NCBI GenBank assembly: GCA_000697475.1
Contig: JNEU01000617.1
Location: 1-56,480, forward strand
Length of the DNA: 56,480 nucleotides
From: Lichtheimia corymbifera B2541
Taxonomy: Eukaryota > Mucoromycota > Mucoromycetes > Mucorales > Lichtheimiaceae
Direction: 5' to 3'
Below the pieces are notes generated by a model. That model was not told the DNA's origin. It made no database searches and saw only the letters and a program-made list of their open reading frames with translations. Below are positions 35,607 to 47,424 of the stretch, piece by piece. Each line of letters opens with the position of its first letter. Positions within the stretch are counted from its first letter, which is position 1. Position numbers and translations under genes: made by a program.

Positions 35607-36105
35607 CGTAATCCAGCCCACCAACCAAATAAACATATCCCTCATCAGTCCTCATTGACCATGGGAGCATCACTTTTGCTATCCCATGTCGTCTGCATTC
35701 ATCCATGATTGGCCATTCCCCCACCAATTTTCCTCCTTCATCTCAACCACTACTTTCATCCAACCTGCTTTGCACTATCACCTTCTTAATTAAAACTGGT
35801 TTATGCAGCTCGACCTTCTCCTACATCCGAATGTGATGTGGAGCCATTATTGCCGTGCTACACAAACCTTGACCCACACTTTCATTATTGGGTGTTTGTT
35901 ATGTACTTATGTACCTTAAAAGCAATCATCATCGATTGGTGTAGCAACCTGCCAAGGACGCGTTTGTATAATAATCACGTGTTATTTCACTCAACTCTTC
36001 ATCTTTCCGTTAATGCAGTCGACACCACCCATTAGGAGAAAGCAACTCCATCACGTTAACGGCATAGGTAAAACGTAAAGGTACCCTGTTTCTCAACATT
36101 TTCAT

Positions 36106-36600
36106 AATGAAGCATGAAGTCTTTATGAGAACAAAGATACTTGTCGGGACCGAAAGTATCTTGTGTAGAAGTTTCACGATTGACGTGGCCAATCTCGGGG
36201 GCGTTCCCGCCCATCATTCATCGTCCTCCTATATTCAGGCCGTTCGGATTCAAAAATCTCATAATAAAGCATATGGTTTTTAAATGAATGGAATTGATCA
36301 GCATGACTCAGAGAACCTTCTTACCAAGTTTCAACTCCAAGAGTGGGGATCCCAAGGTAACTCATACTAAATTGCATTTCATAAATCCGGCGCGTTCCCG
36401 ATTTCCGACCGCCCATAGTAAACCCCACATTACACTCTCCCACTCAAAACTTTTAAATGAAGTGTGGGTTCTTTATCAAAGACAAAGCTGATCAGCATAT
36501 CCAAGAGCATCTTGTGTGAAAGTTTCAGGTTTGAGAGAGGCAATCTCAAGATCATGCATTAATTGCAATGTGCATGGATTTATAGGGCAGTGCCTGATCA
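36106..36600. repeat. Array of three diverged modules
   Basis: Modules begin AATGAAGC at 36106, AATAAAGC at 36263 and AATGAAGT at 36456, spaced 157 and 193 bases. Each holds a GAACAAAG-like box and ends near AGTTTCA(C/G). The same order recurs in element B at 51912, 52069 and 52262 with identical spacings. Confidence 0.7.
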
Positions 36601-38331
36601 ATTTAATTTCCAGCTCTTCCACTTGTAGCTTCCTGCCTCTTCCTCCCACTCTCAACTGTTGGTGCATTCAAGTACAATTACAACCTGCGAACGATTGTCC
36701 TGCTTCAATCCCATCATGCCAATCCTACAACTGGCTTGATCCTATTGTCTTTGACTGAATGGCAAGTCCATGCCGTATTCACAGCCTTCTTGTCACTCTA
36801 CTACAACACCCGCGTTCCTTGATACTACACACTCTCTTGCACTCTCATCTGCCACAAACAATTGTAACGGCGTCCATTCCAGCAGTTGCTATTAGCGTGC
36901 TCTTTACTCCATTATCTCAAACAGCGTTCTTTACTTACAGCAGCATGCCATGCAGTCTTTTTTATGTGAACAGCAGATAGCCATTGTATAGAAGCAGCTT
37001 TATATACGTGTAACAACTTGGCTTCAATACATACGGATCCTTATGAGCGTCGCCATATCAGCCATCAACTACTACTACTACTGCGCATACAAGCATTCTT
37101 CACCTGGTTGAGCTGCGATAGAAAGTGAACAAACAAGTGATTGACCAACTGCCAGATGGAAAACGAAGCATACCAGCAAGCGACCGCATGAGTTCTTTGT
37201 ATCAACGTATTGGACGTGTATTGACTATGGATGGATGGATTCAATCAAGCACAGTGGTGGATTACTTTGTACGTCGTCCGCAAGAAGGATGAATCATGTT
37301 GCTTGGACGCGATTGAGGATGATGATAGATTGGATGGGATGGATGAGACGGCTTGTATCTTTGACAAAAGTCAGTTTGCCGCCATGGATGATATTGGATG
37401 TTGGAGCCAAGGCACGCACAGCAGCTAGTTTGCAATCCTGGATGAAGATATTTACGAACGGTAGTAACCAAGGATTCAATCGAACAACGCTAATGATGCC
37501 CACCGATTCTATGTGATCCACTTGGCCAGTTTCTGGAATGGAAGGCAGGATAGAAATTTGGATAATCTATTTCATTGTATCTAGACGCTTTTGCTGTTTT
37601 ACCGCATTACACTCATTAAATCGTTCTTGTTGATAAGCTGGTAGACGATAGACAGCAGGATTGTACACATGTTTAAATAGACGCTTGTATTATCCAAGAT
37701 AATAAACCCCTAGTAATGGTACCCAACAATAATGCTTGTTACAATAGTTTGATCAATTGTAAGCTTAAGTGATTATGTTTAAGAAAGAGTGGGCTCTGAT
37801 ACAATATGACACGAGTATATACATCATGTGCTTATTTGGCATGTATGACCTTATATGGGTACGATCTCTGGAGACAAGCAATGCCATCACCCTTGCCATC
37901 CTTTCACACAAATACTCTCGGTTGCACTAATTCTATTGGCTTGTTAACCACACCATGGTGCCATACGGTCTATCACACGCGAACCTTACTATAGGGGCAT
38001 GAACCAATATGCAATCTCCACCAATAAGATTGGATCTCCAAACCCCACCCTCTCTGCTTAATTGTACAAACGAGTCCTTTCTGCATCTTTGGTTCTAGTA
38101 TAAGTGAGGTGTTTGTCAATGAACAATGACCACTTTTCATATATATTACACTTATAGCATAGTATAAACGTAAAGACCGTCATATCTTTTCAATGAAGCG
38201 CGGGGTCTTCAACAAAACAACCTTGCACACATGATACTTGCGGCCCCGACGAGCAGCTTTGTTCTGTTAAAGAGACCGCGTTTCATTGTAAAGTTTAGAG
38301 ATACAGGCACCTTTATGTTTTACATGTGCTC

Positions 38332-38390
38332 TACTACCATGCCTATATTTTTGGTATGCGCGAGGTCGAATTTTGGTGCGCGCGTAGTAA
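38332..38390 (-). repeat. SR repeat copy 3 (right end of element A)
   Basis: Reverse complement of the SR consensus, from CTACTACCATGCC to GCGCGTAGTAATTCCC on the plus strand. Directly to its right (38402) the second peptide unit begins. Confidence 0.85.
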
Positions 38391-38724
38391 TTCCCTATCC
38401 CAAAGATACATTTTCCCTGTTCCGAGCTTGCCCTCCAACACAGTAAACGTATATATATTATGCGTGCCTGATCCCAGTCTAGGATTGACCGGAGAGATTC
38501 TTGTATTGGATAAGTGCAAAATAATACAGCATGATGTTGGCGTACAAATCTTACGGCAAAAGAATGCATCTATTGCTGCTTGGTATCTGGGCATTGGAAA
38601 GCAATACCCTCGCTGCTTGCTACATCACTATCGTATCCACTATAATATTTCATGAATGAGATAATGGGGTTTTATTTTTCCTTCGTCAGTAAACATTTTT
38701 CTGTGGTGCGTACGGGTGTGTTTG

Positions 38725-38822
38725 GTAATAAATCGTAATCTGGCGTAAGCAGCTGCATAAGCAAACATTTAGATTTGGATGATGCATGGCTCAGATGATC
38801 GCAAGTACACAAAATATAAAGG
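38725..38822 (+). promoter_or_regulatory. Shared upstream element and TATA box of peptide gene 4
   Basis: The copy here is ATCGTAATCT-GGCGTAAGCA (38732-38751), the first unit being degenerate. GATGATGCATGGCTC lies at 38779-38793. AAAATATAAAGG follows near 38811. Compared with gene 3, the GT microsatellite is missing. Confidence 0.7.
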
Positions 38823-38880
38823 GTGGTGTATGCTGACTTGTATGTACCAATCTCAATATCAATCGCTCTACATATCCAAG

Positions 38881-39063
38881 ATGTTGTTCAAGCCTGCTAC
38901 TCTTTTGTTGGTCGCCTTTGCGGTTCTTTCATTCTCCAGCGTTTCAGCTCAAGACTGTGTCCCGGACAAATGCGTCACAAAGTGCAAAGGGATCAACTAT
39001 GGTGACGGAAAATGTAAAAAGAACTTGTGCCATTGTTGCATAGGAACATGCTCCAAGTGGTAG
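38881..39063 (+). CDS. Secreted CS-alpha-beta (defensin-like) peptide 4
   Basis: A 60-residue precursor. The signal peptide MLFKPATLLLVAFAVLSF differs from peptide 3 by one residue. The mature part starts near QDCVPDKC and has eight cysteines: C-x4-C-x3-C-x9-C-x4-C-x-C-C-x3-C. The mature part is strongly basic (many Lys), like antimicrobial defensins. Paralogue of peptides 1-3 and partner of peptide 3 in a tandem duplication. Confidence 0.88.
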   Translation: MLFKPATLLLVAFAVLSFSSVSAQDCVPDKCVTKCKGINYGDGKCKKNLCHCCIGTCSKW

Positions 39064-39508
39064 ATTTACCCAGGCAGCATCCCCTTCCCCCTGACCATTA
39101 TTGAAGCGTTGAGAATGAATAAAACTAGCTCTACTACTATGGCGATGGGGAGTCTTGCTATACAGATCATCAATCACTACATCAATGAAAGATTTGGTGT
39201 CCTTAGTTGTTGTGAGAGCGACAAGATGCCCATAGAGGACACCCACATTGTTTCATACACAATATTTTAGTTGATGATATCGTTAGTTCTTTTGGATAGG
39301 ATGAAATGAATACATTTATTGAGGTGCTAGAGGTATGTTGCATAGATACCGTTGTCTATCGTATGGGCAGTGAGGGATGGTCCATTCTCAGCAGCAGCAG
39401 CAGCTCCAATCGGTGGCTTTTATCAGCTGCTGTCCAAGCTCTTATGCGAAATTTTGGGATCCTCCGCCGTTTCTCAACTCTTTTTACAGTTTGCCCTTGA
39501 TCAGCACC
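39064..39508. other. Intergenic before RLP7
   Basis: Contains AGCAGCAGCAGCAGC near 39391. An ORF of 64 residues at 39306-39500 has no support. Confidence 0.4.
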
Positions 39509-40411
39509 ATGGAGTAAGTACAAGTCTTGATTGGTGGAAAAGGAAGAGCATCGACAGGAACTAATGCATTTGACACTATTGACAATAGATCCGAGAAAAA
39601 GTTGAATTACGTGCCCGAGACGTTACTGAAAAAGCGAAAGATCAATGAGCGAGCTGCTGTGGAGGCTGCACAACAGCGTGCAGAGATGCGAAAAAAAGTA
39701 TGTATTTGTATGCATATATATATGTCTCTCCTTCTTACATGTATATCTCCTTTATTATAGCAAAGAAAGGCCAGTCTGCGAACTACGTTTAAGCGAGCCG
39801 ACCAATTTGTCAAAGAATACCGAAAGCAAGAGAAGGAAGATGCACGTCTCAAAGTATTGAACAAACAACGAAAGACTGGCAAAGCAAAGCATCCTGCATT
39901 GGAGACAGCCAAACCCGATCAAGTATTGCTTGTCATCCGTACCAAGAACACACACAATGTCCATCCAAAGATCAAAAAGACACTTCGATACTTGAGATTG
40001 TCATCAATGAATGAAGGCGTGTTTGTACGATTGGATGAAAACACACGGAGGCAACTCAAGACAGTGCTCGCTTATATCACTTATGGCGAACCCAACCTCA
40101 ATACCGTGCGAGATCTCTTGTTGAAGCGTGGATATACACTTATCGATAACAAGCGTACAGCCATTTCCGACAATATGATGGTGGAGGAACGATTGGGTGA
40201 ACATGGCATTATTTGTGTGGAGGATATGATTCACGAAATCTTCAAGTGTGGCGAGCAATTCGACAATGTGGCAAAGTTCGTTCTTCCCTTCCAATTGCAT
40301 GAACCTGTCCGAAGATGGAGAGAGAAGCGACTCAAGACCCATATGGCAGAAACTGAAGGCGAGATTCCATACGAGACCGATGTCAACAAGCTAGTCGCAT
40401 TGATGAATTAG
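39509..40411 (+). CDS. RLP7: Ribosome biogenesis protein Rlp7 (L7-like)
   Basis: About 254 residues in three exons. Exon 1 is only ATG GA; the GT intron follows at once. Exon 2 gives SEKKLNYVPETLLKKRK and a basic helix. Exon 3 holds the L30/L7 fold: PDQVLLVIRTKNTHNVHPKIKK, then YITYGEPNLNTVRDLLLKRG. The signature DNMMVEERLGEHGIICVEDM resembles yeast Rlp7 (NNIVEEQLGDHGIICVEDI) more than ribosomal protein uL30. Rlp7 is a nucleolar factor in ITS2 processing of the large subunit. Length is below yeast Rlp7 because an internal acidic insert is missing. Confidence 0.9.
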
Positions 40412-40792
40412 TTGTTTTATTTTGCATTCCACCAAATAATAGATTATCATTCATATCATTGTAACACAATTTATGTAATGTTGGTTTGACGTTGTTCAAT
40501 GAGAAGAATGGGGGGGGGATTGGTAAAGAGCTATGAGATCTCGGTATACTACATAAGCAGGAAGAGGCGGAATCACATGGTGCGACAGAATCCTGCAGCA
40601 GCAGCAAAGGAGGGGTGTAACCAGTTACACAGGTGGTTTGTACCTGGGATAGATTATGTAAACCACAACACCCTATCCTTTTTCTTTTTCTTTTTTCTTC
40701 TTCCCATATTCTCCCACACACACAGTAGCTCAACACATCGTATATAAATACCACGTCCAAAAGTCCAATCGAATTGTCATCAACTTTTTACC
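40412..40792. other. Intergenic, promoter of the mannanase gene
   Basis: It holds a CT/TTTTC-rich run near 40675-40705 and a TATA-like TATATAAATACC about 50 bases before the ATG at 40793. Confidence 0.5.
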
Positions 40793-42461
40793 ATGGTAAA
40801 GGCCTTAGTTTTTACACTTGCTTTTGCATTGACCGCTGTGGTTGCACGACCTACTACTACAACCAAGGATGATGATGCGTTTGTCAAGGTCGCGTCTGAT
40901 GGCTCTGGATTCACACGTTATGGCAAGCCGTATTACATTTCCGGCGCAAATTACTGGCAGGGAATATCATTGGGTGCAAACAATTGCTATGGTGGCGATA
41001 GGGATCGTATGGAGACTGAAATTAAGCAAATGGCTGATATGGGCATCAACAATTTGCGTGTCATGGCCTCTGCTGAAGGTCCTGATGACCAACCTTATCG
41101 TATGCGTCCATCCTTCATGACGAAACCTGGCGAATACAAGGAGGCTGTTTTCGAAGGCCTGGATTATCTTTTGGATGCCATGGATCGGCATAATATGACA
41201 GCCGTCAGTAAGTAAAAAATAGTCGTGTATGGTATACATTGATGTTTAACTTTATGAACCGCTCTTAGTGACCCTTAACAACTTTTGGCAGTGGTCCGGA
41301 GGGTAAGTGGGGTACGCTATGTACGGGTATACATAAAGCAAAAATTAACAATCGTTGCAATATTAGCTTTGCTCAATATGTGGCGTGGGTGCTCAATAAT
41401 CAAACGATCCCCTATCCCGAAGGCGACAAGAACTGGAATGAATTCACTGTTTATGCAGCTCGCTTTTATAATGACTCCAGTATCGCAGACAAGGCTCAGG
41501 ATTTATTCAAGGACCATATCAAAGCTGTTCAAACGCGTGTCAACACCGTCAATGGCAAAAAGTATAACGAGGATCCTGTGATCATGTGTAAGTTTCAAAA
41601 GCGTGTTACAAACACAAAACTAATGACATTTTCTATTATAGCATGGCAACTTGCCAACGAGCCTCAAGAGGCACCTGAATGGTGGTTTGAAGAAACGAGC
41701 GACTTTATAAAAAAGAATGCACCCAAGCAATTGGTATCTGCTGGCTTGGAATCAAAGCTGGACCAATACGACTTTAATCGTGCACACGACCACAAGAACA
41801 TTGATTACACCACATGTCACTTGTGGGTGGAAAAGTAAGTTTATGATATGGATTATATGCAACAACAAGCTGATAACACGATCATAGTTGGGAAATTTAT
41901 GATCCTGCCAACGAATCATCCCTTGCTGATGCTCAAGCGTATGCCAAGGATTATATTTCGTCACGTGCTGAATGGGCAGCTGCACTCAAAAAGCCGATTA
42001 TTATGGAGGAATTTGGCATGGTAAGAAAGAAAGAGAGAATAATGACCCATGTATCTTTATTAATGTATACATACCACAAGGCACGTGATGCGTTCAACCA
42101 TCCTGACGATGATGAGTACAAGTATGATCCTTCTACCCCAACTACGCACAAGGACGCCTATTACAAGGGCATTTTTGATCAAATTCTGGAACTCGCCAAA
42201 GAAAACAAGTTTAGTGGAAGTAACTTTTGGGCTTATGGTGGATTGGGCCGCTCAACTGATTATCCTAACCAATACGGCATGGTGATCCTTGGTGATCCAC
42301 CCCACGAGGTTTGTGCTTTATTGCAGTTTGGCTTGACGGCATTTTACTCACAATCGATTCTATAGCGTCGAGGATGGTACAGCGTTTACGACAAGGATAC
42401 TTCTACTATTGATGTGATCAAGAATTACAATGACCAACTAAAAGAGCTAGAAGAACAATAA
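40793..42461 (+). CDS. Secreted endo-1,4-beta-mannanase (GH5)
   Basis: About 440 residues in seven exons. Signal peptide: MVKALVFTLAFALTAVVA. The GH5 (subfamily 7) landmarks are YYISGANYWQGISLG, MGINNLRVMASAEG, TLNNFWQWSGG, the acid/base Glu in WQLANEPQEAP, and the nucleophile Glu in KKPIIMEEFGM; the end has FWAYGGLGR. This enzyme cuts beta-mannan backbones in plant hemicellulose, extracellularly. Splice phases were checked at all six introns, for example VIM|SWQLANEP and LWVE(N)WEIYDPAN. Promoter is strong-looking. An alternative, exo-acting mannosidase, is less likely. Confidence 0.93.
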
Positions 42462-43202
42462 ATAGCCGAGGGAATCTCTTTTACATGATTGGATATGAAG
42501 GATGCACGGATGATGGAAAGACGTGGGTTTTGATTACGTGAAGTATATGCCTTTTATTTCTTGCTGCAGCAACATGTTACATATGACCTTCACCCAAAAT
42601 GGATCTACATGACATCCATATCCACAGGCCCTGATGCATGCACAGACCTCTTTTATAACTGCAAGGTCCATCAACAACAACATTGTTTACATCCATCCCC
42701 TATTCTTCATCGTGCACCTCAAATCATCGAGAATGGATTTTATCATTTGCGGGGAACATACGAATGATAGTAGTAAAAAGGGTGATGTGCTTGGCACATG
42801 TGGGATGTCGATGACGATTTTCATAATCCAAGTTTATCCTATTGGTTGGTTCTTTTTTTGGCAGCTTGCGTAGTAGAGATATTATCAAGCATTTCAATGA
42901 TTGGTCGACTTGATCCAACCACAGCAGTTTGAGCAAACCCGGCTTTTCCTTTCTTGAGTTATCGGAGAGGAGCTGTCGTGTAGATTACATATCGGCTTGA
43001 TTCCCGGGTCCCTGTCTGCTGCTGCTGCTGGCCTTTGTTCCAAGACACCAACCCACACATACATAACGTTTCTTTCACTCCTTTTTTATAAATCATCACC
43101 CACCCCTCTCTCTTTTTCTTTGTTATACAAGCATCATGATTATTGCCAGATCTCCTTTACAAGGTATCTCTCTTTATTCACCCCATCAAACAATATCACT
43201 AA
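42462..43202. other. Intergenic, no gene seen
   Basis: It contains GCTGCTGCTGCTGC near 43017 and the promoter of the following gene. An upstream ATG at 43136 starts a different frame that runs over the next gene's first exon. Confidence 0.4.
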
Positions 43203-44399
43203 ATGTTAATGCGTACAACAGCCGCATGGATGCGTGGTCCTCACCTTCGCCTTGTATCGACCCGACGGTCTTTGCATGCCGAGCCGACACCATCGCCACC
43301 CCCTCCTTCATCAGCATTGCCTACACCCTCCCCACTTCAACATGGTGATATCAACAAGATTCATCTCGACATGTTTTTCGATCGGTCACTGGTGCCTCGA
43401 ACAGCTCCCTCATCGCCTCCTTCGGCTCAGCCAATGAGTTTTACTCGCAATACAACAACAGCCGCTACAGCTATCAATAATGAACTTGTACCTGCTGTAC
43501 AAGAGGAGCCGCAACAAGGATATCACCAAGATCCCCATATGGAAATGATAGATAATACAACAACATCTCATCACTTTGATACCTACGAGCAGGTCACACA
43601 ACTTGAAGCATGGGGAGGATTTTCACGAAGACAAGCCAAAGCATTGATGGAAACCCTTCAACATTATATTCGCTTAAGGTAACAACACGTGTATCCTATT
43701 TATTATATATGTATTGACATTTGTTGTACCCGTGATCTATCTAGTGTGGCTCAACAACAAGAAACTTTGCTTGCAAGCTCACAATTGGAAAATGTAAGGG
43801 TTTTGAAGGATCCGTTTTCAAGAATCATATATTCATCTCCTCCTCCCGTTTCCCCCTTTTTTTAGGAGACGTATCTGATTAGTGCAGCTGTTGCTGAGTT
43901 TCGCCGAGAGGTACAGTTGTTGCGGCGCAACGACTCTGTACTGCTGCAATCGGAGCTCACGGCTCTTGGACGCGAAGTGGATACTCTGGAACAACGTCTT
44001 AGTGAAGATTTGGGATCCATGCGAGATGAAATTGAACTTTCCATGAATGATTATCGCTCGGATGTGCGTGAAGAACAAAAAGTGGCAGAACATCATATCC
44101 AAGGCATCAATAACCGATTGACCGTCATGCTGGGTGATACGGCAACAGAACTGGAATCACTTAAGATGAATGTTATTTGGCGTGGTTTATGTGAGTGATT
44201 ATATGATGCTCTCTTTGGGGGACCACCTTATGCTAATCATTCATCTTTTTTAGTGGGTGGCGTGTTGGCAGCATTAGGGATTTCAGTGGTAGGCTATGTA
44301 TTATCAGCCATCCGTTTACGCAGTTTGGATCGTCAATCTCGAGAGAAACGCAAGACACAAGAAAATGATTTATCCTTTGCCGATATGGAGATCTCATAA
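43203..44399 (+). CDS. Mitochondrial MCUR1/Fmp32-type coiled-coil protein (DUF1640)
   Basis: About 320 residues in four exons. The N-terminus MLMRTTAAWMRGPHLRLVSTRRS is a mitochondrial leader. A Pro/Ser/Thr-rich linker follows. The family block begins HFDTYEQVTQLEAWGGFSRRQAKALMETL. Then a long coiled coil runs VAQQQETLLASSQLENETYL...QLLRRNDSVLLQSELTALG...DTLEQRLSEDL. A C-terminal membrane helix (GGVLAALGISVVGYVLSAI) is followed by a short tail. This layout is that of CCDC90/MCUR1 and yeast Fmp32, inner-membrane proteins linked to cytochrome c oxidase and calcium uniporter function. Confidence 0.88.
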
Positions 44400-44675
44400 T
44401 ACCCTACATTTGTTTTTTCGTGTGTATACGTGTATAAATGTACGCACATCTTCTTGTATCCCCGCCTATCTTTTTTCCCTTTGAAACCTCTTTTGTCATC
44501 TTTCCCCGTCACGCGCACCCTGCACACATTTTACCAAAGCATCTCAAGCCTATTACTAATTTCATCTCTCCACCCCCACCACCGGACCTCCAAGCATATC
44601 CCATGTAAATGTTCTTTAAGCTGATCATATATACGATTCTTTTTTCTTTTTGTGTTTCTTAATGAAAATGGATGA

Positions 44676-47054
44676 CTAGTAATACATGTTGGAAGCAGGC
44701 ATGGGCATACCACCAGCATCACGAGCAGGAAGAGGGGGTGGTGGAACAGGACGTTGACCTTGTTGGGGAGGATAATTAGCACCAGGTCGTGGAGGATGAG
44801 GAGGAGCAGCTGATCCACCATGGCGCAAGGGAGGCATCAAGTCGCGTTTGTTATGGGAATACAATCGAGCACCGGCTTGGCTAAACACCAACTTTGGGAC
44901 ATCCACCAAATAACCCATGGTGCCCTTTTTACCCACTTCTTTTTCAGCTTGGATCCAAAAGTTGAGTTTGCCCGTGGTTTCATCCAAGTAACCAGCCGTG
45001 TAATTACGCATGCCCATCAATTTGGTGTTTTGACGATTGTTGCCGTTGGGTGATTTCAGGAACAACTTGTACATTTTCTCTTCCGTGTTGGGATTGAATG
45101 TGATGTACGTCGAGTTTTGGTTCAAAATAGCCAATAATGCTTGAGGAGGTGGGACATTGACAATGGCACTGGAGATGATTTGGACCATAAGATGCGGGTC
45201 ACCTTCTTCCTTGTTACGCATGTCCTTGGAATACAATCGTCCAGCGCCACAACAGTGGACCTAATGTTTTCCCTGTGTTACCACGACACCCCACAAACAC
45301 TCACACACCAGCCACAATCAAACTTACATCACCACCAATAAGTGACACACGAATGGATCGTTCACGTGCATATTGCTGAAGACGTTCAATAAAGCGTTTA
45401 CGCTCCACCTCGTGATTACCAGCTGTCCAATCTAATGATTCATCATTAGAATCCAATATCCAATCCAATATGATATTCTACACACTTACGGTCATTCATG
45501 TCATCAAGCAATTCGGGGTCACCATTCCACTTGTTGAGTGAACCACTGATCAAATCACCCAAGGCACCTGTCTTGCCTGCGAGCGTAGCAAGATTGAATC
45601 CAGCAGCACCATCCATAGCCTTTTCAAAAAGCGTCAATCTATATATATGAAATACGCGTGAGATTGAATGACATAAAAATAGAGGCGTATGCACATACCT
45701 GGGATAGATCAATGGTACACCTGTAAGGACAATGAGATGCTTGACGGAGGCAGGCAAGCGTTTCAAGGCATCAAAGACACGATCGTAAGATACGGGTTGA
45801 CACACATCATACTTTGTACGTTCACCGCGTGCATCAAGTGACAACAAACCAATATCAGGGCCCAAGGTATTGACAATGTGATTGCATGACTTGACACTAC
45901 CACGAATCATACCATGCTGTGGAGCAAGATCCATGGTCGTGTGATGTTGAAAGAGGTAATAGAAACGAGATGCATTGGCAAAGAGAGCTAATAATTCGAT
46001 TGTTAGCGTGATAATCCATCCTCCTATAGCTTTTGAACTTACTCTGGAAACAATCAGCTTGTTGCATATCAGCAGGATAGGAGCCATAGCCATCAATAAT
46101 ATCCTAGAGTATTCATGCCGTGAGTATTCCAGTTGACTCATAGCATCAATGCTTTACTTACGTGATCATCCCACATGTTAACCGAAGGAATGGTAGCAAA
46201 TGCCTTGGCCACCCAGGGATTACCTTCAAACCTAGATATACATGTACACATCAATCACTCTGATCCTAGATCCAACTTGAACCAGAAACCTACCCAAAGT
46301 TCTTGATATAATTGTAGAAATAAAAGTGTTCGAGGCCATCCTTGGTTTCCTTTGGCAACACCATGGCAACACGTTTCTTTGGATCCTTTTCATCATTCCA
46401 AGGTTTCATAAAGTCTTCCTTGATAAGACGATCCTGATATAACTGATCACCACCACCGAGTAGTACATGGAAAGGCATGACATTGTGACGATCCAAGACA
46501 TCTTGCCAAAGAGGTGCATCCTTTTCACCGAATCGATCCTTTGTTTCTTGAGGAATATCAGAAAAGCCGTTACACGAATGAAACATAAATCGCATGGCTT
46601 GATAATATCCGGGCATATGGAATGAATAAGATTCTTTCAAACAAGGACTTGTATACACCACCAACTGCTCGTTTTCTTGCAAAGGAAGTCGTAATTCATA
46701 TCGCCAGAAATGAAACTCGTTCCGGAAGACGTCCAAGAGTTCACCTTGTGCTGACAACTTTTGAGTGGGACCTGAACTACCATTCACAGGTTGCATTGTG
46801 AGTTCAAGGGGAGGAGGTTGACGATGGTCCGAGACAATTAAGCATGAGCCGCGGTAAGTGCCGGTTCGATAGTCGGTTTCAAGGTAACGCAATAGAGGAC
46901 CACACACCACTCGACCACTACCACCATGGCCACCACCACAACCACCTCCGAGATTCATTTGTTGAAATTCGGCAACAGGAGGAGCGCCACCAGCATTAAA
47001 AGTGGTCATGCCACCATCGGCAGGAGGAGGAGGAGGGGGATACGATGCATACAT
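44676..47054 (-). CDS. PhoD-like metallophosphatase domain protein
   Basis: About 690 residues in roughly six exons. The start is MYASYPPPPPPADGG, proline- and glycine-rich. A beta-rich N-terminal domain carries YRGSCLIVSDHRQPPPLEL. The phosphatase core has FHVLLGGGDQLYQD (metal-binding GGDQxYxD), NMWDDHDIIDGYGSYP (WDDHD) and LIGGDVHCCGAG (GDVH). The C-terminus is a Pro-rich tail (APPHPPRPGANYPPQQ...RPVPPPPLPARD). In fungi such proteins are cytoplasmic or membrane-associated PhoD-like phosphatases of uncertain substrate. All metal-ligand motifs look intact. Confidence 0.9.
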
Positions 47055-47424
47055 TGTGGAGTAAAAAAAGACAAAAGGGAGGCCAAAGCGTGTGTGTGTG
47101 TGTGTGTGGTATTCAATTCAAAATGAGGTCGGCTGAGTTGGCTCTTCTCTCAAGTTACACATTCACGGCAAAATGGAAAGGGATCCCATGTGCGCGCGCA
47201 CGCCAACTACCCACAATACAACACCCGGTATATACATTACTATTATTATTACATACAACATGATCCTGTTACAATCACCCTATCCATGTATGATATATAA
47301 AGGCTTGTTATAATATCATTTTCCTGCTCTTCTTCTTTGTCTGTGCTGCATCATAACGTCAGTGCACTTTTTCATTTTCTGCAACCACACGTGATCTTCC
47401 CTAAACAGTAATAGTAACAAGCCT
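47055..47424. other. Intergenic between PhoD-like and amidohydrolase genes
   Basis: A GT microsatellite (47090-47108) lies just upstream of the PhoD-like gene. A TATTATTATTA run lies near 47240. No gene seen. Confidence 0.4.

Larger units (their letters stand above)
35558..38390. mobile_element. Element A: 2.8-kb element with inverted SR ends
   Basis: Bounded by SR copies in opposite orientation, which act as terminal inverted repeats of about 50-60 bases. From left to right it carries a non-coding left part, an array of 157-193-bp modules (36106-36600), a decayed coding-like stretch (about 36660-37517), and a fold-back segment (about 38085-38330). In the coding-like part, a frame near 37130-37300 reads VIDQLPDGKRSIPASDRMSS and MDGWIQSSTVVDYF. 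Near 37430-37515 another reads LQSWM, GSNQGFN and PTDSM before a stop. No intact gene or transposase was recognised. It could be a non-autonomous DNA element or a composite of satellites. Confidence 0.6.
38402..39216. repeat. Tandem-duplicated peptide unit, copy 2
   Basis: Matches 34694-35556 in the same orientation throughout, including the promoter, the gene and the 3' flank (ATTGAAGCGTTGAGAATG). Its right end (TTAGTTGTTGTGAGAG) corresponds to the point where copy 1 meets element A. Confidence 0.8.

Noticed and set aside
35838..36035. Small ORFs in the left part of element A
   Set aside because: Not conserved in frame in element B.
36010..36192. Minus-strand ORFs over the module arrays (also 51807-52490)
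   Set aside because: Module spacings are not multiples of three and the frame changes from module to module, so coding is unlikely.
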